From JAHJDR01 sp964609965 (GTDB lineage Bacteria; UBA10199; JADGCS01), in NCBI GenBank assembly GCA_964609965.1, contig CAZSTS010000001.1, positions 186,001 through 250,000 of the forward strand: a DNA stretch of 64,000 nucleotides, given 5' to 3'. The notes beneath the pieces were generated by a model. It saw nothing but the letters and a program-made list of their open reading frames with translations. It was not told the origin of the DNA and searched no databases. This document shows positions 27,977-37,473 of the stretch, piece by piece; position 1 is the first letter of the stretch; every line of letters starts with the position of its first letter. Made by a program: the position numbers and the translations under genes.

Positions 27977-28002
27977 TTTCATCCCTCCCCGACATCCTGA
28001 CT

Positions 28003-29022
28003 TCATGACATCAACACATCGAGACATCTCTCCAACTCAGCCAAATTCTGATCTGGATTTCTTTTTTGCCATGTGAGAACGCCTTTTAACAACTCTTTTT
28101 TCTTTGAATTAGCAATCACTATGAAAACATTTCGCATAAAATCATGATAGTGAATGCGAGACAATGGTGTTTTTTTGAATTTTTCTTTATATTTTACTTC
28201 ATCAAGATCTAATAAATCGCTCAAAGAACCATGCTGGTTTTCTTGAATCGAATCCAGCCATGTCTGACACCTTGTTTGAGGTGCTTTTTCATTCCAAGGA
28301 CAAACATCTTGGCACAAGTCACAACCAACCAACCACTCACCCATCTTATCCCAGTATTTTCGATCTCGCTCCCCTCTTCTCTCAATATTCTGATACGCTA
28401 AACACTTTGAAGCATCTATCTTATAAGGCGATAAGGCCTTTGTGGGACAAATATCTAGACAACGCTGACAACTGCCACAGTGATTTGAGGAAGATTTTGA
28501 TTCTGTAAAATCTTGATTGCAAAACATGACGGATAAAAAAACATAAGAACCTAATTTCTTATTGATCAAACAAGTGTTCTTTCCAATCCAACCCAGGCCT
28601 GCTTTAGTTGCTAAATCCCTTTCGAGAACAGGTCCAGTGTCTACAAACGCACGGTATTGAAACTCAGGATCAATCTTGTTTTGAATAAAGGATCCTAATT
28701 GCACTAATTTATCTTTGATCCAATGGTGATAATCCTTTCCAAAGGCATAGCGTGCGATTTTATAATCCTTGTTTTCAAAGGAATCATGATTATACGAAAG
28801 CGCAAACAAGATGACTGACTTTGTATTTTCGAGGATTGTGTTTGGCTCGCATCGCAGGTTTTGGTTGTTATTCAACCAATTCATATCTGCATGTTTGCCT
28901 TCGTGTAACCAACTCAAAAAATATTCTTTATATTTTGGTGAAAAATCAGCTGTAAAGCCAACAATATCAAAGCCTAGCTCCACAGCCTGATTTTGGATGG
29001 ATGTGATTTTATCGATACTCAT
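28003..29022 (-). CDS. queG: epoxyqueuosine reductase
   Basis: 339 residues. The N-terminal cobalamin-binding part (RYAFGKDYHHWIKDKL, GPVLERDLATKAGLGWIGKNT) is followed by two 4Fe-4S clusters (CGSCQRCLDICPTKAL and CDLCQDVCPWN) and C-terminal HEAT-like helices (LSRIHYHDFMRNV). It reduces epoxyqueuosine to queuosine in tRNA. Its start overlaps tsaE by 14 nt, so it is co-translated with it. Confidence 0.94.
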   Translation of the reverse strand: MSIDKITSIQNQAVELGFDIVGFTADFSPKYKEYFLSWLHEGKHADMNWLNNNQNLRCEPNTILENTKSVILFALSYNHDSFENKDYKIARYAFGKDYHHWIKDKLVQLGSFIQNKIDPEFQYRAFVDTGPVLERDLATKAGLGWIGKNTCLINKKLGSYVFLSVMFCNQDFTESKSSSNHCGSCQRCLDICPTKALSPYKIDASKCLAYQNIERRGERDRKYWDKMGEWLVGCDLCQDVCPWNEKAPQTRCQTWLDSIQENQHGSLSDLLDLDEVKYKEKFKKTPLSRIHYHDFMRNVFIVIANSKKKELLKGVLTWQKRNPDQNLAELERCLDVLMS

Positions 29023-29452
29023 AATGCGTGATTTTTCTATTCAAAGGTTGGCCTTCAACATACTCAAAATGAAGTTTTTTTGTTAAAAGATCTTTCATTT
29101 CTTTGAATTTATCAGCCCATTCAATAAACGTTATTGTTTTTTCTTTATCAAAATATTTTATGATATCAATTTGCTCCAAAGCATCAAAGGTTTCTAATCT
29201 ATAGAGATCTACATGATTCACATACCAGTCGGCGAGATCATATTGGTTGAGAATTGTAAATGTTGGGGATGAATAACCTGAATCCACTTCCATTCCCATT
29301 TCTTCGAGAAGAATTCTTAAGAAAGTTGTTTTTCCTGCTCCAATGACTCCTGTGAGACCAACAACATCACCTTCTTTTAATGATTTTGAGTATTTTTTTG
29401 CAAAACCAGTGAGATCTTCGAATTGAATTGTATGTGTAGAATGTTCTGGCAT
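29009..29452 (-). CDS. tsaE: tRNA t6A biosynthesis ATPase TsaE
   Basis: 147 residues. P-loop GVIGAGKTTFLR, SPTFTILNQY and HVDLYRL are the TsaE family signature, with EWADK near the C-terminus. It supports TsaBD in making t6A on ANN-decoding tRNAs. It starts 4 nt after the pdxJ stop and overlaps queG by 14 nt. The end (about 120-147) is a little divergent but intact. Confidence 0.93.
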   Translation of the reverse strand: MPEHSTHTIQFEDLTGFAKKYSKSLKEGDVVGLTGVIGAGKTTFLRILLEEMGMEVDSGYSSPTFTILNQYDLADWYVNHVDLYRLETFDALEQIDIIKYFDKEKTITFIEWADKFKEMKDLLTKKLHFEYVEGQPLNRKITHYEYR

Positions 29453-29456
29453 GTTT

Positions 29457-30224
29457 TCAGTTCAATAAACTCTGTATTTCTTTGATAGCTTCTTTGAGGC
29501 CGACAAAAACAGCTCTCGCAATAATGGAGTGACCAATATTGTATTCTTCGATCAAATCGATCTTGGTGATTTCATCAAGATTGTCTTTGTGTAAACCATG
29601 GCCTGCGTAGACTTTAAGGCCGGCTTCATTCGCTACCTGTGTAGCCTTTATTATCTGGTTAAGTTCTTTATCTACAAGAGCTTTGAAATCTGAATGAGCG
29701 GCATAATCATAGGTAAGATGCTTATTAAAACAATCTTCTATAACATTACAAAAAACACCTGTGTGGATTTCGATACCTTCAGCTCCACTTTCTTTGGCCG
29801 CTGCAATTTGCTCCATATCTGGATCAATAAAAAGACTTGTTCTAATGCCTTGATCGTTCATTTTTTGTACGGCATTTGTAATTGATTTTAGATTACCAAC
29901 ACAATCAAGACCACCTTCAGTAGTGACTTCTTCGCGTTTTTCGGGAACCAAAGTGGCTGTCTTTGGTTTTTGCTGACAAGCAATTTTTACCATCTCATCA
30001 GTCACTGCCATCTCAAGGTTTACAGGGAGAATGTCTGCTTTAATGATCGAATCTAGATCATGATCTTGAATGTGGCGCCTATCTTCTCTTAAGTGAATAG
30101 TGACCTGGTCTACCGCGCACTCTTTTAGAATTGATAAGGCTTCGAAAGGATTTGGATAAGCCACCTTTCGTGACTCCCTAATCGTTGCAATATGATCAAT
30201 ATTTACTCCCAACCTTCGTCTCAT
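29457..30224 (-). CDS. pdxJ: pyridoxine 5'-phosphate synthase
   Basis: 255 residues from ATG 30224. GAGGGG lies 6 nt before this ATG and directly against ATG 30230, so the second is preferred. Start RRRLGVNIDHIATIR is the family signature, followed by TIHLREDRRHIQD, VNLEMA and AGHGLHKDN. It condenses 1-deoxyxylulose phosphate with aminoacetone phosphate to make vitamin B6. It lies between glmM and tsaE in the leftward core operon; the acpS gene often found next to pdxJ is absent. Confidence 0.95.
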   Translation of the reverse strand: MRRRLGVNIDHIATIRESRKVAYPNPFEALSILKECAVDQVTIHLREDRRHIQDHDLDSIIKADILPVNLEMAVTDEMVKIACQQKPKTATLVPEKREEVTTEGGLDCVGNLKSITNAVQKMNDQGIRTSLFIDPDMEQIAAAKESGAEGIEIHTGVFCNVIEDCFNKHLTYDYAAHSDFKALVDKELNQIIKATQVANEAGLKVYAGHGLHKDNLDEITKIDLIEEYNIGHSIIARAVFVGLKEAIKEIQSLLN

Positions 30225-30234
30225 ATACATCCCC

Positions 30235-30272
30235 TCTCATCACTCATCACTCATTTCTCATTACTCATCACT
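30235..30272. repeat. short direct repeats (TCATCACTCA type)
   Basis: Several close copies of a CATCACTCAT-like unit fill most of the 51-nt pdxJ-glmM spacer. A simple-sequence repeat of this sort can vary in number. A different 13-bp tandem array occurs before glnA. Confidence 0.6.
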
Positions 30273-30275
30273 AGG

Positions 30276-31625
30276 TCATCCCAAACATTTCTGAGCAATC
30301 TCAGTTAACTTATCTAACTCATTTTTAATTAAAGCTTCATCTTGTCCTTCGATCATAATACGCAATACAGGCTCTGTCCCAGAATATCTGACAACTGCAC
30401 GACCATTTCCTTTGAGATTTTTTTCAAGATCACCAATGGCTTTTTGAATTTCAGGCACAGATTCTAAAGGAAGTTTTTCTTTTACCTGAATTTTACTAGA
30501 CATTTGTGGATAGAGAGGAATTTTGGCAACAAGCTCACTTAAGGGCTTTCCTGTCTTTTTCATGATAGCTAAAACTTGCAAAGCAGCAATAATACCATCT
30601 CCTGTTGTGTTGTGGTAATGAAAAATAATGTGCCCTGATGGTTCACCACCTAGTGACAGGCCATCTTCTCGCATTTTTTCCATAATGTATCGATCGCCTA
30701 CTTTAGTTCTAATAAGTTTGATGTTATTTTCAGCGAGATGTTTTTCAACACCAAGATTTGTCATGACAGTCCCAACAACAGAGTTATTATTCAGATGGTC
30801 TTGAGGCAACAACTGCCGAGCACACATGGCTATGATCTGATCTCCATCAATAATATTACCTTTTTCATCACAGAGAACAACACGATCAGCATCACCATCT
30901 AGCGCAATACCAATATCAGCTCCATGTTTCTTAACCATTTTAAGCATTTTCTCAGGATGAAGTGCACCACAATCAAGGTTGATATTGAGACCATTTGGTT
31001 TAATACCCCAACACGTGATATCTGCAGCAAGCTCCCAAAGCGCCATCGGTGCTTGTTTATAAGCCGCTCCATTAGCACAATCTACTACAACCTTAAGCCC
31101 ATCGAGATTCATCTTTTTTGGAAAAGTGCGTTTGATAAATTCAACATAGCGCCCTGTAGCATCTTCAACACGAAAAGCCTTGCCAATAGCTTTACTCTGG
31201 GGCAATTCTTTGTCAGCAAAGCCCTTTTCTATCATTTTTTCGATTTGTAACTCGATTTCATCACTTAATTTATAACCTTCACCATCAAAAAACTTTATGC
31301 CATTGTCTTCAAAAGAATTATGGGAAGCGCTTATCATGATTCCAGCATCAGCACGCATAGCACGAGTTAAAAAAGCTACTCCTGGAGTAGAAATGGGCCC
31401 TAAGAGCACGGCATCACGACCCAAAGAACAAACACCTGCTGCAATGGCTTGTTCTAACATATAGGAGCTTCGTCGAGTATCTTTACCTATGACTATCCTT
31501 TTTGCTGTTTTAATGTTTTGAAAATACAAAGCAATAGCCTGACCGAGAGAAAGAGCCACATCAGCAGTCATTGGGTATTTATTAGCTTCACCTCTCACAC
31601 CATCTGTTCCAAATAATTTTCTCAT
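30276..31625 (-). CDS. glmM: phosphoglucosamine mutase
   Basis: 449 residues. Start KLFGTDGVRGEAN, active-site Ser in ISASHNSFEDNG (Ser101), metal-binding DGDADRV and the phosphate-binding RYSGTEPVLRIM identify GlmM and not a general phosphomannomutase. It converts glucosamine-6-phosphate to glucosamine-1-phosphate for UDP-GlcNAc. It follows folP in the usual ftsH-folP-glmM order. Confidence 0.97.
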   Translation of the reverse strand: MRKLFGTDGVRGEANKYPMTADVALSLGQAIALYFQNIKTAKRIVIGKDTRRSSYMLEQAIAAGVCSLGRDAVLLGPISTPGVAFLTRAMRADAGIMISASHNSFEDNGIKFFDGEGYKLSDEIELQIEKMIEKGFADKELPQSKAIGKAFRVEDATGRYVEFIKRTFPKKMNLDGLKVVVDCANGAAYKQAPMALWELAADITCWGIKPNGLNINLDCGALHPEKMLKMVKKHGADIGIALDGDADRVVLCDEKGNIIDGDQIIAMCARQLLPQDHLNNNSVVGTVMTNLGVEKHLAENNIKLIRTKVGDRYIMEKMREDGLSLGGEPSGHIIFHYHNTTGDGIIAALQVLAIMKKTGKPLSELVAKIPLYPQMSSKIQVKEKLPLESVPEIQKAIGDLEKNLKGNGRAVVRYSGTEPVLRIMIEGQDEALIKNELDKLTEIAQKCLG

Positions 31626-31723
31626 TATAGATTTCCTTTTTAAACTATTAACTATTCCGATTCACTATTCACGCATAAAGTTAATCGCCAGAGTTAATCG
31701 CAATTGTTTTTAAGAATATTTTG

Positions 31724-32527
31724 TTATCCATTGAGCACCTGTTTTGTCAACTTAACATTATGCGTCCTTATTAGCTGAAAACCACTTTGATATGCCTTTT
31801 GAGCCATCTCAGCTGATAGTTGATCTCTTTGTGCTGGTTCATTCTTTCCTGTAACTTTTTGTAAAAATCTTTTTCGGGATATCCCTAATAACAATTTCAT
31901 TTGGAATTGTTTCCATTCTGATAAACTTTCAAATATTTCTAAACATTGATCTGGGGTTTTGGCAAAACCAAAACCAATGTCTAATATAATATGTTCCAAT
32001 GGAAATTGCCGATTCTTTATTGTCACTAGTTTATCTTCTATTTCTTTTTTTATACCCTTCACAACGCCTTCGGGATACTCTGTCAAACTCATCATCGTTT
32101 CAGAATCACCACGCGAATGCATGAGCACGTAATAACAAGCATGCTCTTTTGCTAAAGCTAATAAACGTTCATCAGAGAGAAAACTCACATCATTAATCAC
32201 CTGAATACCATAAGGCATGGCCTCTTTTGCGAGCTCATACTTCTTTGTGTCTAGGCTAATAGGAAAGTCAGGGTAATCTGTCCTGAATTCTTTAAGAAAA
32301 GGGAGTACCCTTTTCTTTTCTTCTTTTAAACTCACAAATTCCGCATCTGGTCTCGTAGATTCACCGCCAATATCGAGAATATCACATCCATCATCGATAA
32401 GTTTTTTGGCTTTCTTTAAGAAATAATCGAGACTAGCCTCTTTTTGGCCATCAGAAAATGAATCTGGTGTGAGGTTAAGAATACCCATGATAATGGGTTT
32501 TTGAGAATTGATGAGCTTGGTAATCAT
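31724..32527 (-). CDS. folP: dihydropteroate synthase
   Basis: 267 residues. MGILNLTPDSFSDG, DILDIGGESTRPDAE, INDVSFL, DIGFGFAKT and LLGISRKRFL are the DHPS motifs in order. It joins p-aminobenzoate to the pterin in folate synthesis. It starts 2 nt after the ftsH stop, the classical ftsH-folP coupling. A 98-nt spacer separates it from glmM. Confidence 0.96.
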   Translation of the reverse strand: MITKLINSQKPIIMGILNLTPDSFSDGQKEASLDYFLKKAKKLIDDGCDILDIGGESTRPDAEFVSLKEEKKRVLPFLKEFRTDYPDFPISLDTKKYELAKEAMPYGIQVINDVSFLSDERLLALAKEHACYYVLMHSRGDSETMMSLTEYPEGVVKGIKKEIEDKLVTIKNRQFPLEHIILDIGFGFAKTPDQCLEIFESLSEWKQFQMKLLLGISRKRFLQKVTGKNEPAQRDQLSAEMAQKAYQSGFQLIRTHNVKLTKQVLNG

Positions 32528-32529
32528 CG

Positions 32530-34470
32530 CTAAACTTTTTGAGGATCTGGATTCAAAACAGTCTTTGATGTGGATTTAGTTTTGTCTTCTGTTTGAGAAA
32601 CCTTTGTTTCTTTTGATTTTACTTCGTCTTCACTAACCATTTTTTTACCTTTGAGAGGCGGTAATTTTTCGCCTTTCATGAGCAAATCAATTTGTTTGGC
32701 ATCCAATGCCTCATATTCAATGAGAGCTTGTGCTATAGTTTCTAATTCTTTCTTATGCTTTGTGAGGAGATCTTTAGTGCGATCATAGTTTCTTTGAACA
32801 ATAATCCCTATCTCTTTATCAATGGTCTGCGCTGTTGCTTCAGAGTAATCTGCTTTATGGTGCATACCAAATTCCTTGCCCAGAAAAATATGCTCGTTAT
32901 CTTTGCCAAATCGCACAGGGCCTATTTTGTCACTCATGCCCCAATAACAAACCATTTTATGCGAGATATCTGTAGCACGATCAATATCGTTACTGGCACC
33001 AGTTGTTATTTGATCAAAAACAAGTTCCTCAGCAACCCTGCCTCCCATTAGTACTGAAATAACTGTTTCTGTATAAACTTTTGACTGCGTGTATTTGTCT
33101 TGCTCAGGAAGTTGTTGGGTCACACCTAAAGCACGTCCTCGTGGTATAATAGTCACTTTGTGTACTGGATCAGCATCTGGCAAAAGTTTTGCAGCTAAAG
33201 TGTGGCCCGCTTCGTGATAGGCTGTAATCTTTTTTTCTTCGTCACTGATTAGCATGCTTCGGCGTTCAGTACCCATAAGAACTTTATCTTTTGCGATTTC
33301 TAAATCATGTGTTGTCACCGTCTTTTTGTTAAGCCCTGCAGCATAAAGAGCTGCCTCGTTCACAAGGTTTTCGAGATCAGCTCCACAAAAACCTGGTGTC
33401 CCTCGTGCAATAGCCATAAGATCTACGTCTTTTTCTAGAGGAACTCTAGATGAATGAATTTTGAGTATAGCTTCTCGACCTAAAAGATCAGGTGAAGGAA
33501 CAACAACGCGTCTGTCAAATCGCCCTGGTCTGAGTAAGGCTGGATCCAAAACATCGGGCCTATTCGTTGCGGCTATGATAATAACACCCTCGTTGGATTC
33601 AAAACCATCCATCTCTACAAGAAGTTGATTGAGAGTTTGTTCGCGCTCATCATGCCCACCACCAAGACCTGATCCTCTGTGACGCCCTACTGCATCGATT
33701 TCGTCAATGAAGATAATACAAGGAGCATTTTTCTTGCCTTGTTCAAAGAGATCTCTGACCCGGCTCGCTCCTACACCAACAAACATTTCGACAAAATCAG
33801 ATCCAGAAATAGAATAAAAAGGAACTTTTGCCTCTCCAGCTACAGCCCTAGCCAACAAAGTTTTACCCGTTCCTGGAGCACCCATGAGAAGAACACCTTT
33901 AGGAATACGAGCTCCAAGCTTTGTGAACTTGTGTGGCTCTTTGAGAAATTCGATGATCTCTTGTAGCTCATCTTTTGATTCATCAACACCCGCCACATCT
34001 TTAAAAGTCACTTTACGCGAACTTTCGTTAAGAAGTTGCGCTTTTGACTTTCCAAATGAAAGAGCTTTGCCTCCACCCGCTTGCATGGAGCGAAAAATAT
34101 AGAAAAAGAAAAAGACTAAAAGCAAAACTGGCAGATAAATAAAAAGCTGTTGCCAGAAAGGAGCTCCTTTGGGCTTTTGATATTCAATGATCGCATCTGA
34201 TTTTTGAAGAAGTTCTAAGATTTTTTCTGAATTGATAGGCCCAATAGTGACAAAGAGATCACCATTATTATAACCAGGCTTAAACTGGCCTGCATACTCA
34301 TCTTCTTGGATGCTAATTTTTTCGATGGTGTTTTTTTCAACAGCAACGAGGAATTCGTTAAAAGAAATTTCGGTATTGAGCTTGGGTTTATCAAAAACAA
34401 CTAAGGCAACAACCATGGCCATGACAAAGATCATAACCCATAAAGCTAATGTTTTTTGATTTTGTTTCAT
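32530..34470 (-). CDS. ftsH: ATP-dependent zinc metalloprotease FtsH
   Basis: 646 residues. Two membrane helices (about 8-25 and 105-125) flank a periplasmic segment. The AAA+ domain has GAPGTGKT, Walker B IIFIDEIDAVGR and the second region of homology with RPGRFDRR. The M41 protease has HEAGH (about residue 423). The C-terminal tail is Lys/Ser/Glu-rich. It is a membrane hexamer that degrades membrane and cytoplasmic proteins. First gene of the ftsH-folP-glmM-pdxJ-tsaE-queG series. Confidence 0.97.
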   Translation of the reverse strand: MKQNQKTLALWVMIFVMAMVVALVVFDKPKLNTEISFNEFLVAVEKNTIEKISIQEDEYAGQFKPGYNNGDLFVTIGPINSEKILELLQKSDAIIEYQKPKGAPFWQQLFIYLPVLLLVFFFFYIFRSMQAGGGKALSFGKSKAQLLNESSRKVTFKDVAGVDESKDELQEIIEFLKEPHKFTKLGARIPKGVLLMGAPGTGKTLLARAVAGEAKVPFYSISGSDFVEMFVGVGASRVRDLFEQGKKNAPCIIFIDEIDAVGRHRGSGLGGGHDEREQTLNQLLVEMDGFESNEGVIIIAATNRPDVLDPALLRPGRFDRRVVVPSPDLLGREAILKIHSSRVPLEKDVDLMAIARGTPGFCGADLENLVNEAALYAAGLNKKTVTTHDLEIAKDKVLMGTERRSMLISDEEKKITAYHEAGHTLAAKLLPDADPVHKVTIIPRGRALGVTQQLPEQDKYTQSKVYTETVISVLMGGRVAEELVFDQITTGASNDIDRATDISHKMVCYWGMSDKIGPVRFGKDNEHIFLGKEFGMHHKADYSEATAQTIDKEIGIIVQRNYDRTKDLLTKHKKELETIAQALIEYEALDAKQIDLLMKGEKLPPLKGKKMVSEDEVKSKETKVSQTEDKTKSTSKTVLNPDPQKV

Positions 34471-34521
34471 GTAAGACCTTTAATTTATTGACACTAGGCT
34501 CATCTTCTAAGCTTAGAGTCG

Positions 34522-34552
34522 TAAAGAAGAAAGCTCGAATCACTATTCGAGC
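34522..34552 (-). terminator. probable terminator after pnp
   Basis: On the minus strand GCTCGAAT (34545-34552), loop AGTG, and ATTCGAGC (34533-34540) form an 8-bp perfect stem, followed by TTTCTTCTTT. It lies about 95 nt after the pnp stop and 50 nt before ftsH. Confidence 0.55.
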
Positions 34553-34644
34553 CCTCGACTTTAAAATACGTATAGAAACAAGATAAGTTTCGCTGAAATA
34601 CTAATATAATATAACAACGAAACCATAAATCAAGCTTGGATGTC

Positions 34645-36744
34645 TTAACGTCTTTGTCTTGGCTCTTTATCGAGATCTTTCATTGTGAGCTTGATCTTGC
34701 CAAAGTTATCAACATTGATCACTCTGACTTTGATCTTCTCACCCTCTTTCATCTCGTCTTCAACACGTTCTACGTGTTTATCCGAAATTTGAGAGATGTG
34801 TAAAAGACCTTCAGTTTTTGGCAAAATTTCAACAAAAGCGCCAAAGTTTGTGATCTTTTTCACAATACCATCATAGAGCCGGCCTACTTCAGCCTCTTGA
34901 GTACACTCATCAATCAAGGAAATGGTTTGTTCCAAGCTAGAATCATCGTGTGCAAAGACCTTGATGCTACCATCGTCATCAATATCAATTTTAGCACCAG
35001 TTTGTTCAATGATCCCTTTGATGTTTTTGCCACCAGGACCAATAACGTCTTTAATTCTATCAGTTTTTACATGTAGAACTTTAAACTTTGGTGCGTAAGT
35101 AGATAATTTTTCACGAGGAGTTTCTAAGGCTTCATTCATTTTACCTAAGATATGAAGACGACCTTCTTTGGCTTGAGTGAGGGCCTTTTCCATGATCTCA
35201 GTTGAAATACCTTCGATTTTGATGTCCATTTGGACAGCGCTCAAACCATCAGCAGTTCCTGTGATCTTGAAGTCCATATCGCCAAGATGATCTTCATCAC
35301 CTAAGATATCAGACAGAATCGCATAATCATTGTCCTCTTTGATCAAGCCCATGGCAATACCAGCAACTGGCTTTTTGAGAGGAACACCAGCATCCATCAT
35401 AGCTAATGATCCACCACAAACTGTGGCCATGGATGAAGAACCATTGGATTCTAATATTTCAGACACGATTCTAATCGTGTATGGGAATTCCTCTTGTGGA
35501 GGAAGCATATTATACAGTGAACGCTCAGCAAGATGACCATGACCAATCTCACGTCGACCAGGTGATCTTAAAGGTCTAACCTCTCCAACAGAAAATGCTG
35601 GGAAGTTATAATTGAGCATGAATTTTTTTGATGTATCATCAAGCAAACCATCGATAGTTTGTTCGTCTTGTGAAGAACCAAGAGTTGCTGTTACTAAGGC
35701 TTGTGTTTCGCCACGTGTGAAAAGAGATGACCCATGAACACGTGGAAGAAAACCTACTTCACTTGTGATCTGTCGGATGTCTGTTGGTCCACGACCATCA
35801 ATTCGCTTCTTTTCTTTAAGAATAGAAGCGCGCATGATGTTTGATTTAATCTCTTGTATCTCATTGGATAGCTGTAATTTTTGCTCGTATGTTGAGTCAT
35901 CAGTTAAAAGCTTTTCTTTAAGCTCTTCTTTGATTTCGTCAATTTTAGCATACCGATCTTGTTTGATTTTGATCTTTAAAGCCTCGGCAATTTGATCTTT
36001 GTAAGAAGCCACAGTCTTTGTGATCTCTTCACTCAATTCAGGTTGAGGGACATCGCGTTTTGGTTTGCCACATTTTTCTTGCAACTCTTTTTGAATAGCA
36101 ATGACAGGCTTGAGGGCTTCGTGTGCAAAGCTGATAGCTTTGAGAACGTCTTCTTCTTGAGCTTCTTTAGCTCCACCTTCAACCATCACAACAGCATCTT
36201 CCGAAGCAGAAACAACAATATCTAAATCACTTTTAGCAATATCATTGTATGCTGGGTTGATAACATACTCGCCATTAATGCGACAGACACGGCAACCAGC
36301 TATGGGCTTCTTTAAAGGAATATCAGATATCATGAGAGCCGCACTCGCACCAACCATGGCTAGCAATTCTGGTGGGTTCTCTTGACTGGCTGAAAGCACT
36401 ATAGCGATCACTTGTGTGTCAAAATAATAATTATCGGGAAAGAGAGGTCTGATAGGACGATCAATAAAACGCGAAGTCAAAATCGCTGTTTCTGAAGGCC
36501 GACCTTCTCTTTTGAAAAAACCACCAGGAATTTTTCCTGCCGCAAAGGTTTTTTCTAAATATTCGACGGTGAGTGGTAGAAAATCACATTCGGTTTTGGC
36601 TTTAGCAGCTGATGTTGCTACAACGAGAACAACTGTGTCTCCACAGCGCACTGTTACAGAACCACCTGCTTGCTTTGCCATTTTACCGGTTTCGATAATG
36701 ATATCTGAGCCACCTAATTTACATTGAACTTGATTAGTTGACAT
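34645..36744 (-). CDS. pnp: polyribonucleotide nucleotidyltransferase
   Basis: 699 residues, normal length. Two RNase PH domains (FAAGKIPGGFFKREGRPSE and RSPGRREIGHGHLAERSL), a KH domain (DVIGPGGKNIKGI) and an S1 domain (YDGIVKKITNFGAFVEI). A short basic tail follows. It degrades mRNA 3' to 5' with phosphate as part of the degradosome. It follows rpsO, the usual order, so it is likely co-transcribed with it. Confidence 0.98.
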   Translation of the reverse strand: MSTNQVQCKLGGSDIIIETGKMAKQAGGSVTVRCGDTVVLVVATSAAKAKTECDFLPLTVEYLEKTFAAGKIPGGFFKREGRPSETAILTSRFIDRPIRPLFPDNYYFDTQVIAIVLSASQENPPELLAMVGASAALMISDIPLKKPIAGCRVCRINGEYVINPAYNDIAKSDLDIVVSASEDAVVMVEGGAKEAQEEDVLKAISFAHEALKPVIAIQKELQEKCGKPKRDVPQPELSEEITKTVASYKDQIAEALKIKIKQDRYAKIDEIKEELKEKLLTDDSTYEQKLQLSNEIQEIKSNIMRASILKEKKRIDGRGPTDIRQITSEVGFLPRVHGSSLFTRGETQALVTATLGSSQDEQTIDGLLDDTSKKFMLNYNFPAFSVGEVRPLRSPGRREIGHGHLAERSLYNMLPPQEEFPYTIRIVSEILESNGSSSMATVCGGSLAMMDAGVPLKKPVAGIAMGLIKEDNDYAILSDILGDEDHLGDMDFKITGTADGLSAVQMDIKIEGISTEIMEKALTQAKEGRLHILGKMNEALETPREKLSTYAPKFKVLHVKTDRIKDVIGPGGKNIKGIIEQTGAKIDIDDDGSIKVFAHDDSSLEQTISLIDECTQEAEVGRLYDGIVKKITNFGAFVEILPKTEGLLHISQISDKHVERVEDEMKEGEKIKVRVINVDNFGKIKLTMKDLDKEPRQRR

Positions 36745-36811
36745 ATTCTTCTCCTAATTTTTTATATATACTTTATATATTTGAATTTGCGATTTGGGTT
36801 GAAAGACACTT

Positions 36812-37081
36812 TTATCTTTTGATTCCCAAATCAGCGATTATCTTTTGGTAGCTTGCGAGCTTGTGTTTTTTTAGATATCCCAAAAGACGTCTTCGTTGAT
36901 TAACGAGCTTAATTAAGCCTCGTCGGGAAGAATGGTCTTTGCTGTGAGTTTTGAAGTGACCAGTGAGATTAACAATTCTTGTTGAAAGAATTGCGATTTG
37001 TACTTCTGGTGACCCCGTGTCTTTTTCATTAGTTTTGTATTTGCTAATGAGTTCCTTCTTCACTTCTGGTGTAACAGACAT
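36812..37081 (-). CDS. rpsO: 30S ribosomal protein S15
   Basis: 89 residues, the normal length: DTGSPEVQIAILSTRI, HFKTHSKDHSSRRGLIKLVNQRRRLLGYLKK. It binds the central domain of 16S rRNA. Ribosome site AGGAG lies 7 nt before the ATG. First gene of the rpsO-pnp unit. Confidence 0.98.
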   Translation of the reverse strand: MSVTPEVKKELISKYKTNEKDTGSPEVQIAILSTRIVNLTGHFKTHSKDHSSRRGLIKLVNQRRRLLGYLKKHKLASYQKIIADLGIKR

Positions 37082-37473
37082 TTTATTCTCCTATATTCCA
37101 GTGCGAAGTCATCCGGGTGTCATCAGGCCATCATTAATTCATTAGGATGCTGAAAATAATTCCAGCAGGCTAATGACTTAACGACTCATCAACCAGAAGC
37201 CTCGTCACAGGTTATTGAGTTATCAAAATGTATATTTCTTAAAATATCTTAAAAAATAACACATGCTTTATTCAAGCCGGGCCTATTTCGCACACTTTTG
37301 CCCTCAAAGTAAAGAGAAAATAGCCGTTTTTTCGAATAAGACGTTAATATTATAGAGATTTTTGTCAGAGGTATATGTCAGACCTGTCAGACAAGTCTGA
37401 CTGGTCTGTCGTATATTGCTCTCTGACAGTCCATTCCTTTACTTTTCTCCAAGTTTGATAAATATGAATTCAA
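37082..37473. other. divergent intergenic region with a GTCAGAC repeat
   Basis: 392 nt between rpsO and the triple-fusion gene, divergent. The rpsO promoter should lie in the left half. At 37377-37410 there is a dense run of GTCAGAC/GTCTGAC half-sites, related to repeats at 40675-40714 and 63769-63803. No tRNA or small ORF is convincing. Confidence 0.6.
37377..37410. repeat. GTCAGAC-type palindromic dispersed repeat, copy 1
   Basis: Alternating direct and inverted copies of GTCAGAC (GTCAGACCTGTCAGACAA, then GTCTGACTGGTCTGTC) make a 34-bp near-palindrome. It lies about 65 nt before the fusion gene start, where it could affect expression. Confidence 0.7.

Noticed and set aside
34645..36744. 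Antisense ORFs over pnp, glmM, ftsH and uvrC
   Set aside because: They have no ribosome sites or family motifs and are shadows of strongly biased coding sequence on the other strand.
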